Source of the DNA: Toxonevra muliebris
Taxonomy: Eukaryota > Arthropoda > Insecta > Diptera > Pallopteridae
NCBI GenBank assembly: GCA_963691655.1
Contig: OY829329.1
Coordinates: 17,622,708 to 17,686,707, forward strand
Direction of reading: 5' to 3'
Length of the DNA stretch: 64,000 bases
Shown here: positions 47,901 through 57,575 of the stretch, piece after piece
Numbering within the stretch: the first letter of the stretch is position 1
How the letters are laid out: each line of letters opens with the position of its first letter
Made by a program: the position numbers and the translations under genes
Notes under the pieces: model-generated
The model's input: only the letters and a program-made list of their open reading frames with translations
The model's database searches: none
Told to the model about the DNA's origin: nothing

Positions 47901-48247
47901 TAATTCTAGAGAAAATCAGTTCAAAACTTTTCATTTCCCCATTTAGCGTCATACAAAATGAAAGCACAAGGAATCTTCTCATAAAAAATTAACTCATTGT
48001 CGCTTACGATAATATGGCGATCATGGCTCGATATATGCACACACCCATACATACAAATAGAGAATCCAAAAAGGCAAAAACAACACACATGCACATAATA
48101 ATATATACGCACACTTGAGAAATCGAAATCTGAACGATTGAAAAAAAATTGTTAGCTAACGAACAGAACCCGAATTGCTCTCTCTTTCTCTCTCCTAGAG
48201 TCTGTTAACTTACACTCCTCTCACCACAGCACTTTACTCTCATGCAG
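44971..48247. other. AT-rich spacer with microsatellites
   Basis: A GC-rich GCAGCCGACGC-type patch at 45850-45885 gives an Ala/Ser run on minus with no other gene-like trait. GAGA run at 45941-45955. A-runs near 46551 and 47020. GT repeats near 46738-46752 and 47072-47086. CTGTTGTTGTTG run near 47230. No gene is recognised. Confidence 0.45.
47630..47710 (+). repeat. Possible tRNA-like (SINE) relic
   Basis: An A-box-like TAGCTTAGTAGC near 47636-47647 is followed about 45 bases later by GGGTTCAATGC, close to the B-box GGTTCGANTCC. It differs from the two SINEs described here. No tail or target duplication is seen, so this is weak. Confidence 0.3.
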
Positions 48248-48663
48248 TAGTGATGGAAAAGTAGGTAGGTACAATTGTACTTTTTTCCGACTTTTTCAAA
48301 CTACAAGGAACATTAGATACAATTTACACATTTTAGGTACATTTTGTCATTGGTCAAAAAAATTTTAAGCCTAAATAGCAAAAACAAAAAAAAATATTTT
48401 GTAATAAATATTTACCAAAATTTAACTTGCTAAAGTACTGTATTGGTAGCTCTGCATTTATTTAAAAATAAAAATAATGCATTTGGGCCTTTCTTGATCA
48501 CAAAAAAAAAAAAAAAACTATTTATGGCACGGCAAATTGAAAAGTAACGATGGAGAAGGTTTTTACTCATCTAGATGAACAGAAGAGCAAATCCATATTT
48601 TAAACCTAATAATGTGTATCTAAAGACCCAACATTGGTGTTGAAGTTCTAAAATTTTGATCTC

Positions 48664-48860
48664 AATACTGTGCAACTGCCAAAATCGGACTGGCAATTTG
48701 ACATGTAGTTTTGAGTAATTTGGGGTGGCTGAGCTCCATCACGTCAGGTTTTCGAGATAACGGTATATGAAATCACGAAAATGGCTTTACTCAAACTATT
48801 CAAAACTATATGTCAAATCGCCAGTCCGATGGAAAAAACTCAGTTTTATGGCACAGTGTA
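48664..48860. repeat. Foldback structure nested in the hAT-like element
   Basis: Arms 48684-48721 and 48789-48830 are inverted copies (ATCGGACTGGC.ATTTGACAT...) with about five differences over roughly 40 bases. ACTGTGC lies in inverted form outside each arm. Probably a separate inserted element. Confidence 0.7.
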
Positions 48861-49354
48861 ACTTTCGATTATTGCTGTTTATAAAGGGAATCATAATATA
48901 TACATATACAATCCCGGAAATTTCGTGACCAATACGGGCCCTTAGATATTGTCACTTATTGCGTAAAGCGCGAGGGGAAAGGGGAGGAGCCTTAGACGAT
49001 TTGTTATGTTATGAAGTATTACATGAGGGGGGTAGGGTTCATCAACTGCGTTATGTAACGGCGATCTTATAGGATCACAGACAGATGAGTTCAAAAATAC
49101 ATTAGTATTTTAAAATGAATTTTTCTCTTGTTCATTTTATGAGAGGTAGTTTTTTAAAGGATTTTCTGCCGCTGAATGAAATCAAGGTTAAAATTTTTAA
49201 TTTTTTTTACTCTTATTCACTTTAAGAATCATATATCGTATAGGAAATGTCCGGTCATTTAAAAAGGCATGGTTCAGTCTTGAATTTGTGATATTACCGA
49301 AGTTTGCACCAGGGTCAGCTCCACAATTTTTCAAAAATGCCAAAAACGCTGTTT

Positions 49355-49480
49355 TCAGGGGTTTCAACCCCTTTTTTCTCAAAAACATGACGTGATGGGA
49401 AGTTTTTGACCACAGATTTATGCTCAGCATGGAAAATTCATTCGGAAAGACTAGGAGTCATCTTATTTCCAAGACCCAAG
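49355..49480 (-). repeat. Dispersed repeat of unknown family, copy 2
   Basis: Reverse-oriented relative of 41180-41300. The minus strand has GGTCAAAAACTTCCCATC then CGTCATGTTTTTGAG. Confidence 0.6.
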
Positions 49481-50002
49481 CAGGTCAATGTAAGCGTTCT
49501 TTTTCTTCTTTTTTGCTGGTTGGTCTTATTTTTTTGCGATTTCTTTTTTAGTGGCCACAGAATCACTGGTAAAATTTGATTTTTAAAATCTGTCCTATTT
49601 TCATCGATATTCTATAAGCTATGTAGGGTTAAAAATTGGTGAACGGCCACTTTTTTGTGATCAGTTTTGTGACTTTCTGCATATGTAAAGAACTCAAAGG
49701 CTATTATTTCATTACAAATGAGTTTATTAATTTTATAGAATATAAAGAAAACATTGATCGCATTAAGAATGAATTACAATAGTTTTATACCGCCTAAATG
49801 TAAAAATGTTTTTTATTTTGTTTTTTTACTTTTTTTTTTAACTGTTAACTTTTAAATTAAAAGAAAATTTAGTTCAGAAACGTTGAACTAATGAAGCATA
49901 TTATTTTAGGTACATTCACGCTCATTTAGGTACACTGTTTTTGATAAATTAGGTACAATATGATGTTTGAAAATTTCATCACTGTCAAACAGTTGTTTGC
50001 TG

Positions 50003-50121
50003 CATAGAGAACATAAGCAAACACTAAGAGAGCCGACGTCGAGTTCGGACTTTTTTTATATGAACAATACAAGCAGAGGCGTTGGCGTCGGCTCTCTCAG
50101 TGCCTTTTCATGTGCTCTATG
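50003..50121. mobile_element. Foldback element, copy C
   Basis: The best-preserved copy. The left arm from CATAGAGAACATAAGC through AGAGAGCCGACG pairs with the right arm through CGTCGGCTCTCTCAG to CTCTATG at 50121, about 36 bases per arm. It fills most of the 145-bp gap between the two hAT-like elements. Confidence 0.78.
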
Positions 50122-50315
50122 GTTTGAAGCAGGGATGAAATTTGCAAATTTCAAATTGTACCTAATTTACCAAAAAAGTTGTACCAAAATGAGCATGAAC
50201 GTACCTAAAATGGTATACTTCATTGGTTCATCGATTTTGTAAGAAATTAAATTTTCATTTAAAGTTATCAATTAAAAAAAAAAGTAAACAAAACATGAAA
50301 ACGATATTTGTTATA

Positions 50316-51600
50316 TTGGGAGTATGAATGTATAAACTCGTAATTGTGACTAACTTCATATCTATCATACGCGCCATTTTTTTGACATTGACAGCTATTC
50401 TATCTCGAAGAGCGCCAAAAATACTATAAGAATTGATCTGTCAAATAATTTTCATAATTTTACAAAAGTGTTTTACTATAGCTGAAAATGTCGAATTTCG
50501 TGCCAACAAAACAACATTTGCGGGAAGTTTTAATTTGCTCCTTCTATTTAAAGAAAAACGCAACTGAAGCACATCGTTTACTCGCTGAAGCTTATCCTGG
50601 CTGTGCTATAGACGTTAGAATGTGTCAGGTGTGGTATGCCCGTTTCAAAAGTGGTGATTTTGATGTCGAAGACAGGGAACGTTCAGGCGGCCCGAAAAAG
50701 TTCGAAGATGAAGAATTGAAGGCATTACTCAAAGAAGATTCATGTCCAATGCAACAAGAACTTGCAGAATATTTAGGAGTTGATCAATCAACCATTTCTA
50801 AACGATTAAAAGCATTGGAAATTCAAAAGCAAGGAAATTGGGTGCCGTACGAATTGAAGCCGAGAGACGTCGAACGACGATTTTTCACATGTGAACTGCT
50901 GATTGAACGACAGAAAAGAAAGGGTTTTCTGCATCGTATTGTGACTGGCGATGAAAAGTGGATATGTTACTTTAACCCAAAGCGTAAAAAATCATGGGGA
51001 CCACCCGGACATGCATCAACATCAACAGCAAAGCCGAACATCCATGGATCCAAGCTCATGCTGTGTATTTGGTGGGATATGAAAGGTGTCGTGTATTATG
51101 AGCTGTTGAAACCGAATGAAACGATCACTGGCGACCGCTACCGACTACAATTGATGCGTTTAAGCCGAGCATTAAGGGATAAGAGGCCAGAATATGAGAA
51201 TAGACATGACGAAGTTATTCTTCAGCACAACAATGCTCGGCCGCATGTTGCAAGGCAAGTAAAAACATACTTGGAAACGGTGAAATGGGAAGTGCTACCC
51301 CACCCGTCGTATTCTCCAGACATTGGTCCTTCTGATTACCACTTGTTCCGATCGATGACACATGGCCTGGCTGAACAGCACTTCCGTTCTTTCGAAGAAC
51401 TCAAAAAATGGGACGATTCGTGGATAGCCTCAAAAGATGAGGAGTTCTTTCGACGCGGAATCCGTATGCTACCAGAAAGATGGGAAAAGGTTGTGGCTAA
51501 CGATGGACAATACTTTAAAGAATAAATTTATAGTCACTTTTTCACAATAAATGTCCAAATTACGAAAAAAAAATACTAGTTTATACATTCATACTCCCAA
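50316..51600 (+). mobile_element. mauritiana-type mariner element, copy 1 (1285 bp)
   Basis: Inverted ends TTGGGAGTATGAATGTATAA at 50316 and its exact complement ending at 51600, with TA target sites on each side within a TATA context. Inserted in the hAT-like element. Second copy in opposite orientation at 56295-57575. Confidence 0.95.
50488..51525 (+). CDS. mariner transposase, full-length frame with a mutated catalytic residue
   Basis: A 345-residue uninterrupted frame, equal in length to Mos1-type transposases, which bind the terminal repeats and cut and rejoin DNA at TA. The start is MSNFVPTKQH, as usual for the group. Visible parts: two helix-turn-helix regions (about 1-50 and 85-112), linker WVPYEL (118-123), RIVTGDEKW with catalytic Asp155, GVVYYELL, then LQHNNARPH and SPDIGPSDYHLF. 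The last Asp (283) is 34 residues after position 248. Position 248 should be Asp but the codon at 51229-51231 is AAC (Asn). The sister copy has GAC there. DIAP is also DIGP, and one Ile near 113 is missing. With the metal-binding Asp lost, the protein should not catalyse transposition, though it may still bind DNA. Confidence 0.93.
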   Translation: MSNFVPTKQHLREVLICSFYLKKNATEAHRLLAEAYPGCAIDVRMCQVWYARFKSGDFDVEDRERSGGPKKFEDEELKALLKEDSCPMQQELAEYLGVDQSTISKRLKALEIQKQGNWVPYELKPRDVERRFFTCELLIERQKRKGFLHRIVTGDEKWICYFNPKRKKSWGPPGHASTSTAKPNIHGSKLMLCIWWDMKGVVYYELLKPNETITGDRYRLQLMRLSRALRDKRPEYENRHDEVILQHNNARPHVARQVKTYLETVKWEVLPHPSYSPDIGPSDYHLFRSMTHGLAEQHFRSFEELKKWDDSWIASKDEEFFRRGIRMLPERWEKVVANDGQYFKE

Positions 51601-51953
51601 TATATAAATTAGTTTAAATTATTGCAGCACATATACAGAGAGCCAAAAAAATTGATCATAAAAAATTAAATTTTAGGGCACGAGAAAACGGAAACTAAGA
51701 GAGGGGAAAAGTTTTAAGTCATTTAGATAAACACTTATGACTTTGACCCTTTTTTGACACTCATATACTTTATTCAATTAGGAAAATTATTTTTTCAATA
51801 TTTTTCGCTTCATAAACTGCAATATCAGAGCTGTGAGCTTCAAAGTTAAACAATACAGTAAATTATACCTGAAATAGGCCAATTGTACCTAATGTACCAT
51901 TTAGTTCGACAAAGTCGGAAAAAGGTACAGTTGTACGTACTTTTCCATCACTG

Positions 51954-53945
51954 GTTTGTGGTATTACTTTTCTGCCGCGCAGCTGTTTGAGCGGGAGAGG
52001 CACACACACACACCAACTCAGAAGAGGTTTTCATATCAAAAGAGTGCATTATTTTTGCGTTACTTGAATAGAAATGTGTGTAGATATTAAATGTAATAAT
52101 TTTTTTCCTTTACTTTCAAACTAATTTTTTCAGTTTATTAGTAGTGTATACGTCTAACTTTTTTTAAAATAACCTCATAAATTCAACTTACTTCTAAATC
52201 ATAGAATATATTTTAATAATTTAAAGAAACTTCATTCCAAGTCTGCAAAATTGCGGAAATCAGTGGCCAAACTTAAATTTTATTTATTACTTTATCACTT
52301 GTTTCTTAACTTCAAGCAATTTATAAATTTACAATTATCATTCAGAATACAATTCAGAAAATTTACCATTGTTTGAGAATTGCATATTCAATTAAAATTT
52401 CTGTTCTAGTACAATACTTATAAATATTTGTATTTCTGTATGTTTTGCATAGCAATAATAAATAATTGTATCAACTACAAACTTGTTTTTATTTATTACA
52501 TATTTTTATAATAAACTTCAAGTATCTCTCAACATATTTTTGTTATTATTTATTATTTCTTTATTATTGTTAGATAAATATTATTTAAGTGATTTTCATT
52601 GTTGCCATTTCTGTTATCTGTGAATGTGGCTTACATACATACTCGTATGTATGAATGTGTAGATATGAATGATTTGAAATTTATAAAAATAATTGAGCAC
52701 TTCATTCAATCAAAAATTTGTATGAAAATAAAATATTCCACAAATATGGCAACACTCTAATAAATCTACATACACATATGCATAATAATTTAATTCTTTG
52801 GTTTTCAAATTCAATTGTGGCATATAAAATTCTTAATTTTTGTGTTTATGAATTAAACAATAATAAATATATAAATTAATATTTATCACTTACTTTTTTC
52901 CAGAGTACATAGAAAAACTTGTCACTGAAAAAAAGAAAACTAATCAGAGTATATCATGTTGAAAATAAATTGGAAATTTTTGGCTAAATCTGGTAGAAAG
53001 AAAGAAGCAATAAAGGGAAAACTGCCACACATTAGAAAATGTAATTTTAATATTATAAAACATCAATTTAAAAGCAAAACTCATTATTTTGAAATCAAAA
53101 AATCTTGAATGTAAATACAACTGCAGTTTTTTTTAAATCTAAAAACTACATTTTCTGACTTAAAACTGGAAGTTTATAGCCGAATCCTGATATCATTTAC
53201 GTTTAAAGAAATGAAATTGCTGACAACCTGGAAAAAGTTTGTGTTTCTTCGGTTTGGAACTCTTATGTGGAGTGATCTGATTACACAGGCCTGCGAAATT
53301 AAACCTTTTTTTTAAGATGAACAAACAAATTTGTGCTCTCAATCTAAATCGAGATGCAAACTTTCCGATCAGATCAGAGCTTTGGGAAATCCTAACCCAA
53401 AGGTTCAGAAAAGTAAGGTTTTTAAAAATTTCCTACTGACTATAAAATTAAGAAATAAATTTTGTATAAGTTTCTCCAGATTTTATAAGATTTAAGATTT
53501 TAATCTGATCTCTAAAACGATCAGATTTTTTAAAAATTTCTAATGAATGTTAAGAAGCTTGTGATTTTTTTTGATTTTCGTAGAAAATAGCCAGAACTGG
53601 TACTATTGGGTTAAGATTTCTTGAAATCATGATGAAATAAAAAAATTCCTTAATTTTCCCAATTCGGATTCAGAGCACAAATACATAATGAAAATATTTG
53701 GGTTTTTTCAATCATATTAAAAAAAATATAATTTCGCAAGAATAAAAAAATTTTACTGTCTTTCCAGAGTAAGTTCCTAAACAATGTGTTTGTTCGGAAC
53801 TGGCGCAGGCATGATCGCTTATCTGAAAGAGGAAGAGACATTAACACTTTAAATGTTGAACTGCTTAGGTAACATTTTGTGTTCAAGCCAAAAACTCATT
53901 TTTAAAAATTTTCTAAAAATGAGGGAAAAAAAGAAGAAGGTTGAT
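51954..53945. other. AT-rich spacer
   Basis: Very AT-rich and without recognised features. Frames are short and have no domain. Confidence 0.45.
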
Positions 53946-53949
53946 TTAC

Positions 53950-55790
53950 CCCATTAAGTCCTGATCCTAGAAGGACTACAGCAAAATCAATAAAATTTCA
54001 CATAGACTTATCATTTGGTCGACGGCCTCGATAGTCTAATGGGTAGTGCACTAGACTTTCATCTGGGAGGTTCGGGTTCGATTCCCGTCTTCGTCTGGTG
54101 GTTAATTTTCATAACTTTCTTATATTCACTATCAAGTGAATGTGAAGTGTATGAGAATTATAAGATAGTGTACAAGTACACACATTGGTTGGTAATGGCA
54201 AAACCACCAAGCCGATAAAAATTGCCACACCGCCGTTCGGAATCGGCGTTAAACTGTAGGTCCAACTATGTGGTATCATAATGGGCCGTTCAGGCCTAAA
54301 TTTGTCTCTCGACAGCCATTCCAACCTAACCTATCATTTGGTCTAATCAAGAAAGCAAACTAAGAAAATAATCTCTACTCCTACCAAGATTTCGTTATCA
54401 GACAGAGCGACGTATCTAGGAATGGTACTAGATCCAAAGCTCAACTGGAAAGATAACGTGGAAAAGCGAGTAAAAAAGGTCTATATAACTTATTTTACTT
54501 GCAAGAGGATCATCAGTAGAAAATGGGGCCTAAAGTCCAAACTAGCGCTCTGGATGTACGTGGATGCCATAATAAGGCCGATTGTGACATACGGAGTCTG
54601 CTCTAAATAAACAATATAGTGTCAGAAGACTAAATAGTCTTCAATGTGCAGCATGTGCTAGCATAACGAGAGCAATGAGATCAGGTCCAGTGGAGGCACT
54701 GAATATCATCCTAAATCTATTACCAATTGACATCCAATTAAGACTAATAGCAGCGAGCATAGCCACCAGTTTGAGAGAGAAAGACGTGTTTAACGCCAGG
54801 CCATTTGGTCATAGTAAAATCCTTGAAGGCAAAGAGCAAGAGATCAGATTATATCACTCCAGAGCTGGACTTCCGAAAGAAATTCGAAGTTAAAATTCCC
54901 ACAGGGAAGGAATGGACAAGAGGCCTCGTGGTCGAGGAAAACTCCGCCAAAATCTATACCGATGGGGGGGGGGGGTGTTTTCAGAGGACCTGGAGACCTC
55001 AGGAACCATCCACGTAAACTATCGAAGACATATATACTTTCAGATAGTTAAGCAGCCATGCTAGCCATCAACACACTAACAACCAACTCTGAGATTATAA
55101 AACAATGCAAAAACGAGTTAAACTCACTGGCGTGTGTAATGAAGATCAGCCTCGTCTGGGTACGTGGACACAGGAACATAGAAGAAAACGAGGAAGTGGA
55201 CGCATTAGCAAACAAGGAGAGGGGCCACCCATCCGAGACCGTAGCTGTGGGTTGCCCGCTCAGCGCCCTTAAGAGAGAACTCTCTTTGCAGTATCGAAAG
55301 CAGGCAGAATCCAGATGAACGAATACTGGCTGCTGCAAAATAGCCAAACAAACTTGGCCCAGATACGACAAATCAATAAACTAACGTGTTGTTAAAAAGG
55401 CCAAGAACTCACAGCTTCAGAATTACTTCAACCGTAACAGGCCACTGGCTGATGGGGACCACGCCGAGAAAATGAATGGCCCCATAACGACAGATGCGGA
55501 AACTGCAACCAAGACGATTCCAAGGAAACGGGTTTCCATTACCTATGCGAGCGCCCAAGTTTAGGGGTATAGACACGAGACATAGAACGATGGGAAAGTC
55601 CGTCGTGAACAGCCTAAGCGAGGTTGCTAAAATAAAAATAGGTGACATCAACAGGTTTATCAACAAATCAAAATGGTTTGAATAAACCACAGATCAGTGA
55701 TTCTATTATTGGTTTACCAAAATGGCGCCTATGCGCTAATTGAGTCTGGATATTTTGCCACCCAGGCGGCACCTCAACCAACCAACAGTT
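53950..55790 (+). pseudogene. Non-LTR retrotransposon relic (I/LOA-like), split by a SINE
   Basis: Plus-strand blocks in order: ATYLGMVLDPKLNWKDNVEKRVKK near 54413, WGLKSKLALWMYVDAIIRPIVTYGVC near 54525, ALNIILNLLPIDIQLRLIAASIA near 54697 (end of RT), KIYTDGGG near 54950 (start of RNase H), ISLVWVRGHRNIEENEEVDALAN near 55148 (end of RNase H), and RCGNCNQDDSKETGFHYLC near 55490 (zinc knuckle). Stops and shifts separate the blocks, and a G-run at 54966-54975 disrupts the RNase H start. 5'-truncated. The SINE at 54021-54331 sits in the upstream RT part. Confidence 0.85.
54021..54331 (+). mobile_element. tRNA-derived SINE with 12-bp target duplication
   Basis: The tRNA-like head has an A-box-type TAGTCTAATGGGTAG (54032-54046) and a perfect B-box GGTTCGATTCC (54075-54085), which would bind TFIIIC for RNA polymerase III transcription. 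A loop CTTTCAT in anticodon position points to Glu(TTC), tentatively. An unrelated body of about 190 bases follows, ending in CCAACCTAACC. TATCATTTGGTC flanks it at 54009-54020 and 54332-54343. Very similar to 2678-2990. Confidence 0.93.
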
Positions 55791-55799
55791 CTTGGCATC

Positions 55800-56290
55800 A
55801 AACTATGATACTAAGTTGTAGCATACCATTTAAGCCATTAATGAATCCTGTAAATTTTATATGGTTCGGACGAATATTTTTCTTCAAAAGGCTTCACAAA
55901 TTCTCTATGGAATTTAGGTCTATAGTCGGTGCTGCCCAATTCAACACCTTTGTTGTTTTTTTTTTTGCATTTTTTGTAAATCCAATCGAAAGAAAGCCTT
56001 GATTTATGGCATGGTATCTTGTTGAAAAAGCGCATTCCGCACAATAGTATCACCAATCAATATCGAAAACAATGGCTATAGTCACGATTCTAGGACTCAC
56101 TGTTCCTCCGACCCTCACACAAACCATAATTTCGCCCACATCGGAGACTGCCATGGATGTCCAGACCAGAATGCTGTAACTCTCATGTTTTCCAGTCGGC
56201 ACTACACACTCCGCTTTATACTATTCGCTGGCCTAATACTTCTGTCCTACCCAACGTTGTGCATTTTCGCAATCCAAATATTTAGATATA
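55800..56290 (-). pseudogene. Tc1-like transposase relic
   Basis: The minus strand has FQQDTMP near 56020 and, in another frame, VLNWAAPTIDLNSIENL near 55920. These match the FQQDN.P.H and W.A.SPDLNPIENLW blocks of Tc1-like DDE transposases, with the third acidic residue in IEN. A weak SMAVSDVGEIMV block near 56150 may be the VWGCMS...G region. Short, shifted and interrupted. No ends found. The mariner at 56295 lies directly beside it. Confidence 0.65.
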
Positions 56291-56294
56291 ACTA

Positions 56295-57575
56295 TTGGGA
56301 GTATCAATGTATAAACTCGTATTTTTTTCATAATTTGGACGTTTATTGTGAAAAAGTGATTATAAATTTATTCTTTAAAGTATTGTCCATCGTTAGCCAC
56401 AACCTTTTCCCATCTTTCTGGTAGCATACGGATTCCGTGTCGAAAGAACTCCTCATCTTTTGAGGCTATCCACGAATCGACCCATTTTTTGAGTTCTTCG
56501 AAAGAACGGAAGTGCTGTTCAGCCAGGCCATGTGTCATCGATCGGAACAAGTGGTAATCAGAAGGAGCAATGTCTGGAGAATACGGCGGGTGGGGTAGCA
56601 CTTCCCATTTCACCGTTTCCAAGTATGTTTTTACTTGCCTTGCAACATGCGGCCGAGCATTGTCGTGCTGAAGAATAACTTCGTCGTGTCTATTCTCATA
56701 TTCTGGCCTCTTATCCTTTAATTCTCGGCTCAAACGCATCAATTGTAGTCGGTAGCGGTCGCCAGTGATCGTTTCATTCGGTTTCAACAGCTCATAATAC
56801 ACGACACCTTTCATATCCCACCAAATACACAGCATGAGCTTGGATCCATGGATGTTCGGCTTTGCCGTTGATGTTGATGCATGTCCGGGTGGTCCCCATG
56901 ATTTTTTACGCTTTGGGTTATCGTAACATATCCACTTTTCATCGCCCGTCACAATACGATGCAGAAAACCCTTTCTTTTCTGTCGTTCAACCAGCAGTTC
57001 ACATGTGAAAAATCGTCGTTCGACGTCTCTCGGCTTCAATTCGTACGGCACCCAATTTCCTTGCTTTTGAATGATTTCCAATGCTTTTAATCGTTTAGAA
57101 ATGGTTGATTGATCAACTCCTAAAGATTCTGCAAGTTCTTGTTGCGTTTGACATGAATCTTCTTCAAGTAATGTCTTCAATTCTTCATCTTCGAACTTTT
57201 TCGGGCCGCCTGAACGTTCCCTGTCTTCAACATAAAAATCACCACTTTTGAAACGGGCATACCACACCTGACACATTCTAACTTCTATAGCACAGTCAGG
57301 ATAAGCTTCAGTGAGTAAACGATGTGCTTCAGTTGCGTTTTTCTTTAAATGGAAGAAGCAAATTAAAACTTCCCGCAAATGTTGTTTTGTTGGCACGAAA
57401 TTCGACATTTTCAGCTATTTACTATTTGTAAAATTATGAAAATTATTTGACAGATCAATTCTTATAGTATTTTTGGCGCTCTTCGAGATAGAATAGCTGT
57501 CAATGTCAAAAAAATGGCGCGTATGATAGATATGAAGTTAGTCACAATTACGAGTTTATACATTCATACTCCCAA
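56295..57575 (-). mobile_element. mauritiana-type mariner element, copy 2 (1281 bp)
   Basis: Ends TTGGGAGTATCAATGTATAA at 56295 (one substitution relative to the other three ends) and the complement of TTGGGAGTATGAATGTATAA ending at 57575, with TA at 56293-56294 and 57576-57577. Complete structure: two inverted repeats, a 168-bp leader, an intact gene and a short trailer. Confidence 0.96.
56368..57408 (-). CDS. mariner transposase (mauritiana subfamily), apparently intact
   Basis: A 346-residue frame with no stop or shift from ATG at 57408. It should bind the element's terminal repeats in the nucleus and move them between TA sites. Visible parts: paired helix-turn-helix DNA-binding regions (about 1-50 and 85-112), linker WVPYEL (119-124), Asp156 in IVTGDEKW, Asp249 in LQHDNARPH and Asp284 in SPDIAPSDYHLF. 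These form the complete D,D34D triad at the same numbers as in Mos1, to which the overall arrangement is very close. It ends LPERWEKVVANDGQYFKE. No upstream host promoter is evident. The 168 bases between repeat and ATG are likely its own promoter region. Function is inferred, not shown. A subtle inactivating substitution cannot be excluded. Confidence 0.96.
   Translation of the reverse strand: MSNFVPTKQHLREVLICFFHLKKNATEAHRLLTEAYPDCAIEVRMCQVWYARFKSGDFYVEDRERSGGPKKFEDEELKTLLEEDSCQTQQELAESLGVDQSTISKRLKALEIIQKQGNWVPYELKPRDVERRFFTCELLVERQKRKGFLHRIVTGDEKWICYDNPKRKKSWGPPGHASTSTAKPNIHGSKLMLCIWWDMKGVVYYELLKPNETITGDRYRLQLMRLSRELKDKRPEYENRHDEVILQHDNARPHVARQVKTYLETVKWEVLPHPPYSPDIAPSDYHLFRSMTHGLAEQHFRSFEELKKWVDSWIASKDEEFFRHGIRMLPERWEKVVANDGQYFKE

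Larger units (their letters stand above)
48248..49984 (+). mobile_element. hAT-like non-autonomous element, copy 1
   Basis: Left end TAGTGATGGAAAAGTA at 48248 and right end whose complement reads CAGTGATGAAATTTTCAAAC, ending at 49984. Both subterminal regions are rich in GGTACA/TGTACC. The flanking octamers TCATGCAG (48240-48247) and TCAAACAG (49985-49992) agree at six of eight positions, consistent with an old 8-bp target duplication as made by hAT elements. It contains the foldback at 48664-48860 and the dispersed repeat at 49355-49480. No transposase. Confidence 0.62.
50130..51953 (-). mobile_element. hAT-like non-autonomous element, copy 2 (inverted)
   Basis: Left end CAGGGATGAAATTTGCAAAT at 50130 is homologous to the right end of copy 1 over about 80 bases. 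The right end, whose complement reads CAGTGATGGAAAAGTACG and which ends at 51953, is homologous to the left end of copy 1. Flanking octamers GTTTGAAG (50122-50129) and GTTTGTGG (51954-51961) agree at six of eight. Without the inserted mariner it is about 540 bp. Confidence 0.65.

Noticed and set aside
48248..51953. One single 3.7-kb transposon bounded by the outer AGTGATGGAAAAGTA ends
   Set aside because: The outer flanks (TCATGCAG and GTTTGTGG) do not match each other, whereas each outer flank matches an inner flank at six of eight bases. Two separate inverted elements fit better.
54021..54095. A functional tRNA gene
   Set aside because: The A and B boxes are present, but the anticodon stem is mismatched, the sequence continues into a non-tRNA body, and target duplications mark it as a SINE.
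55058..55318. Stand-alone small gene with an RNase H-like sequence
   Set aside because: It is the RNase H end of the non-LTR relic at 53950-55790 and continues its other domains in neighbouring frames.
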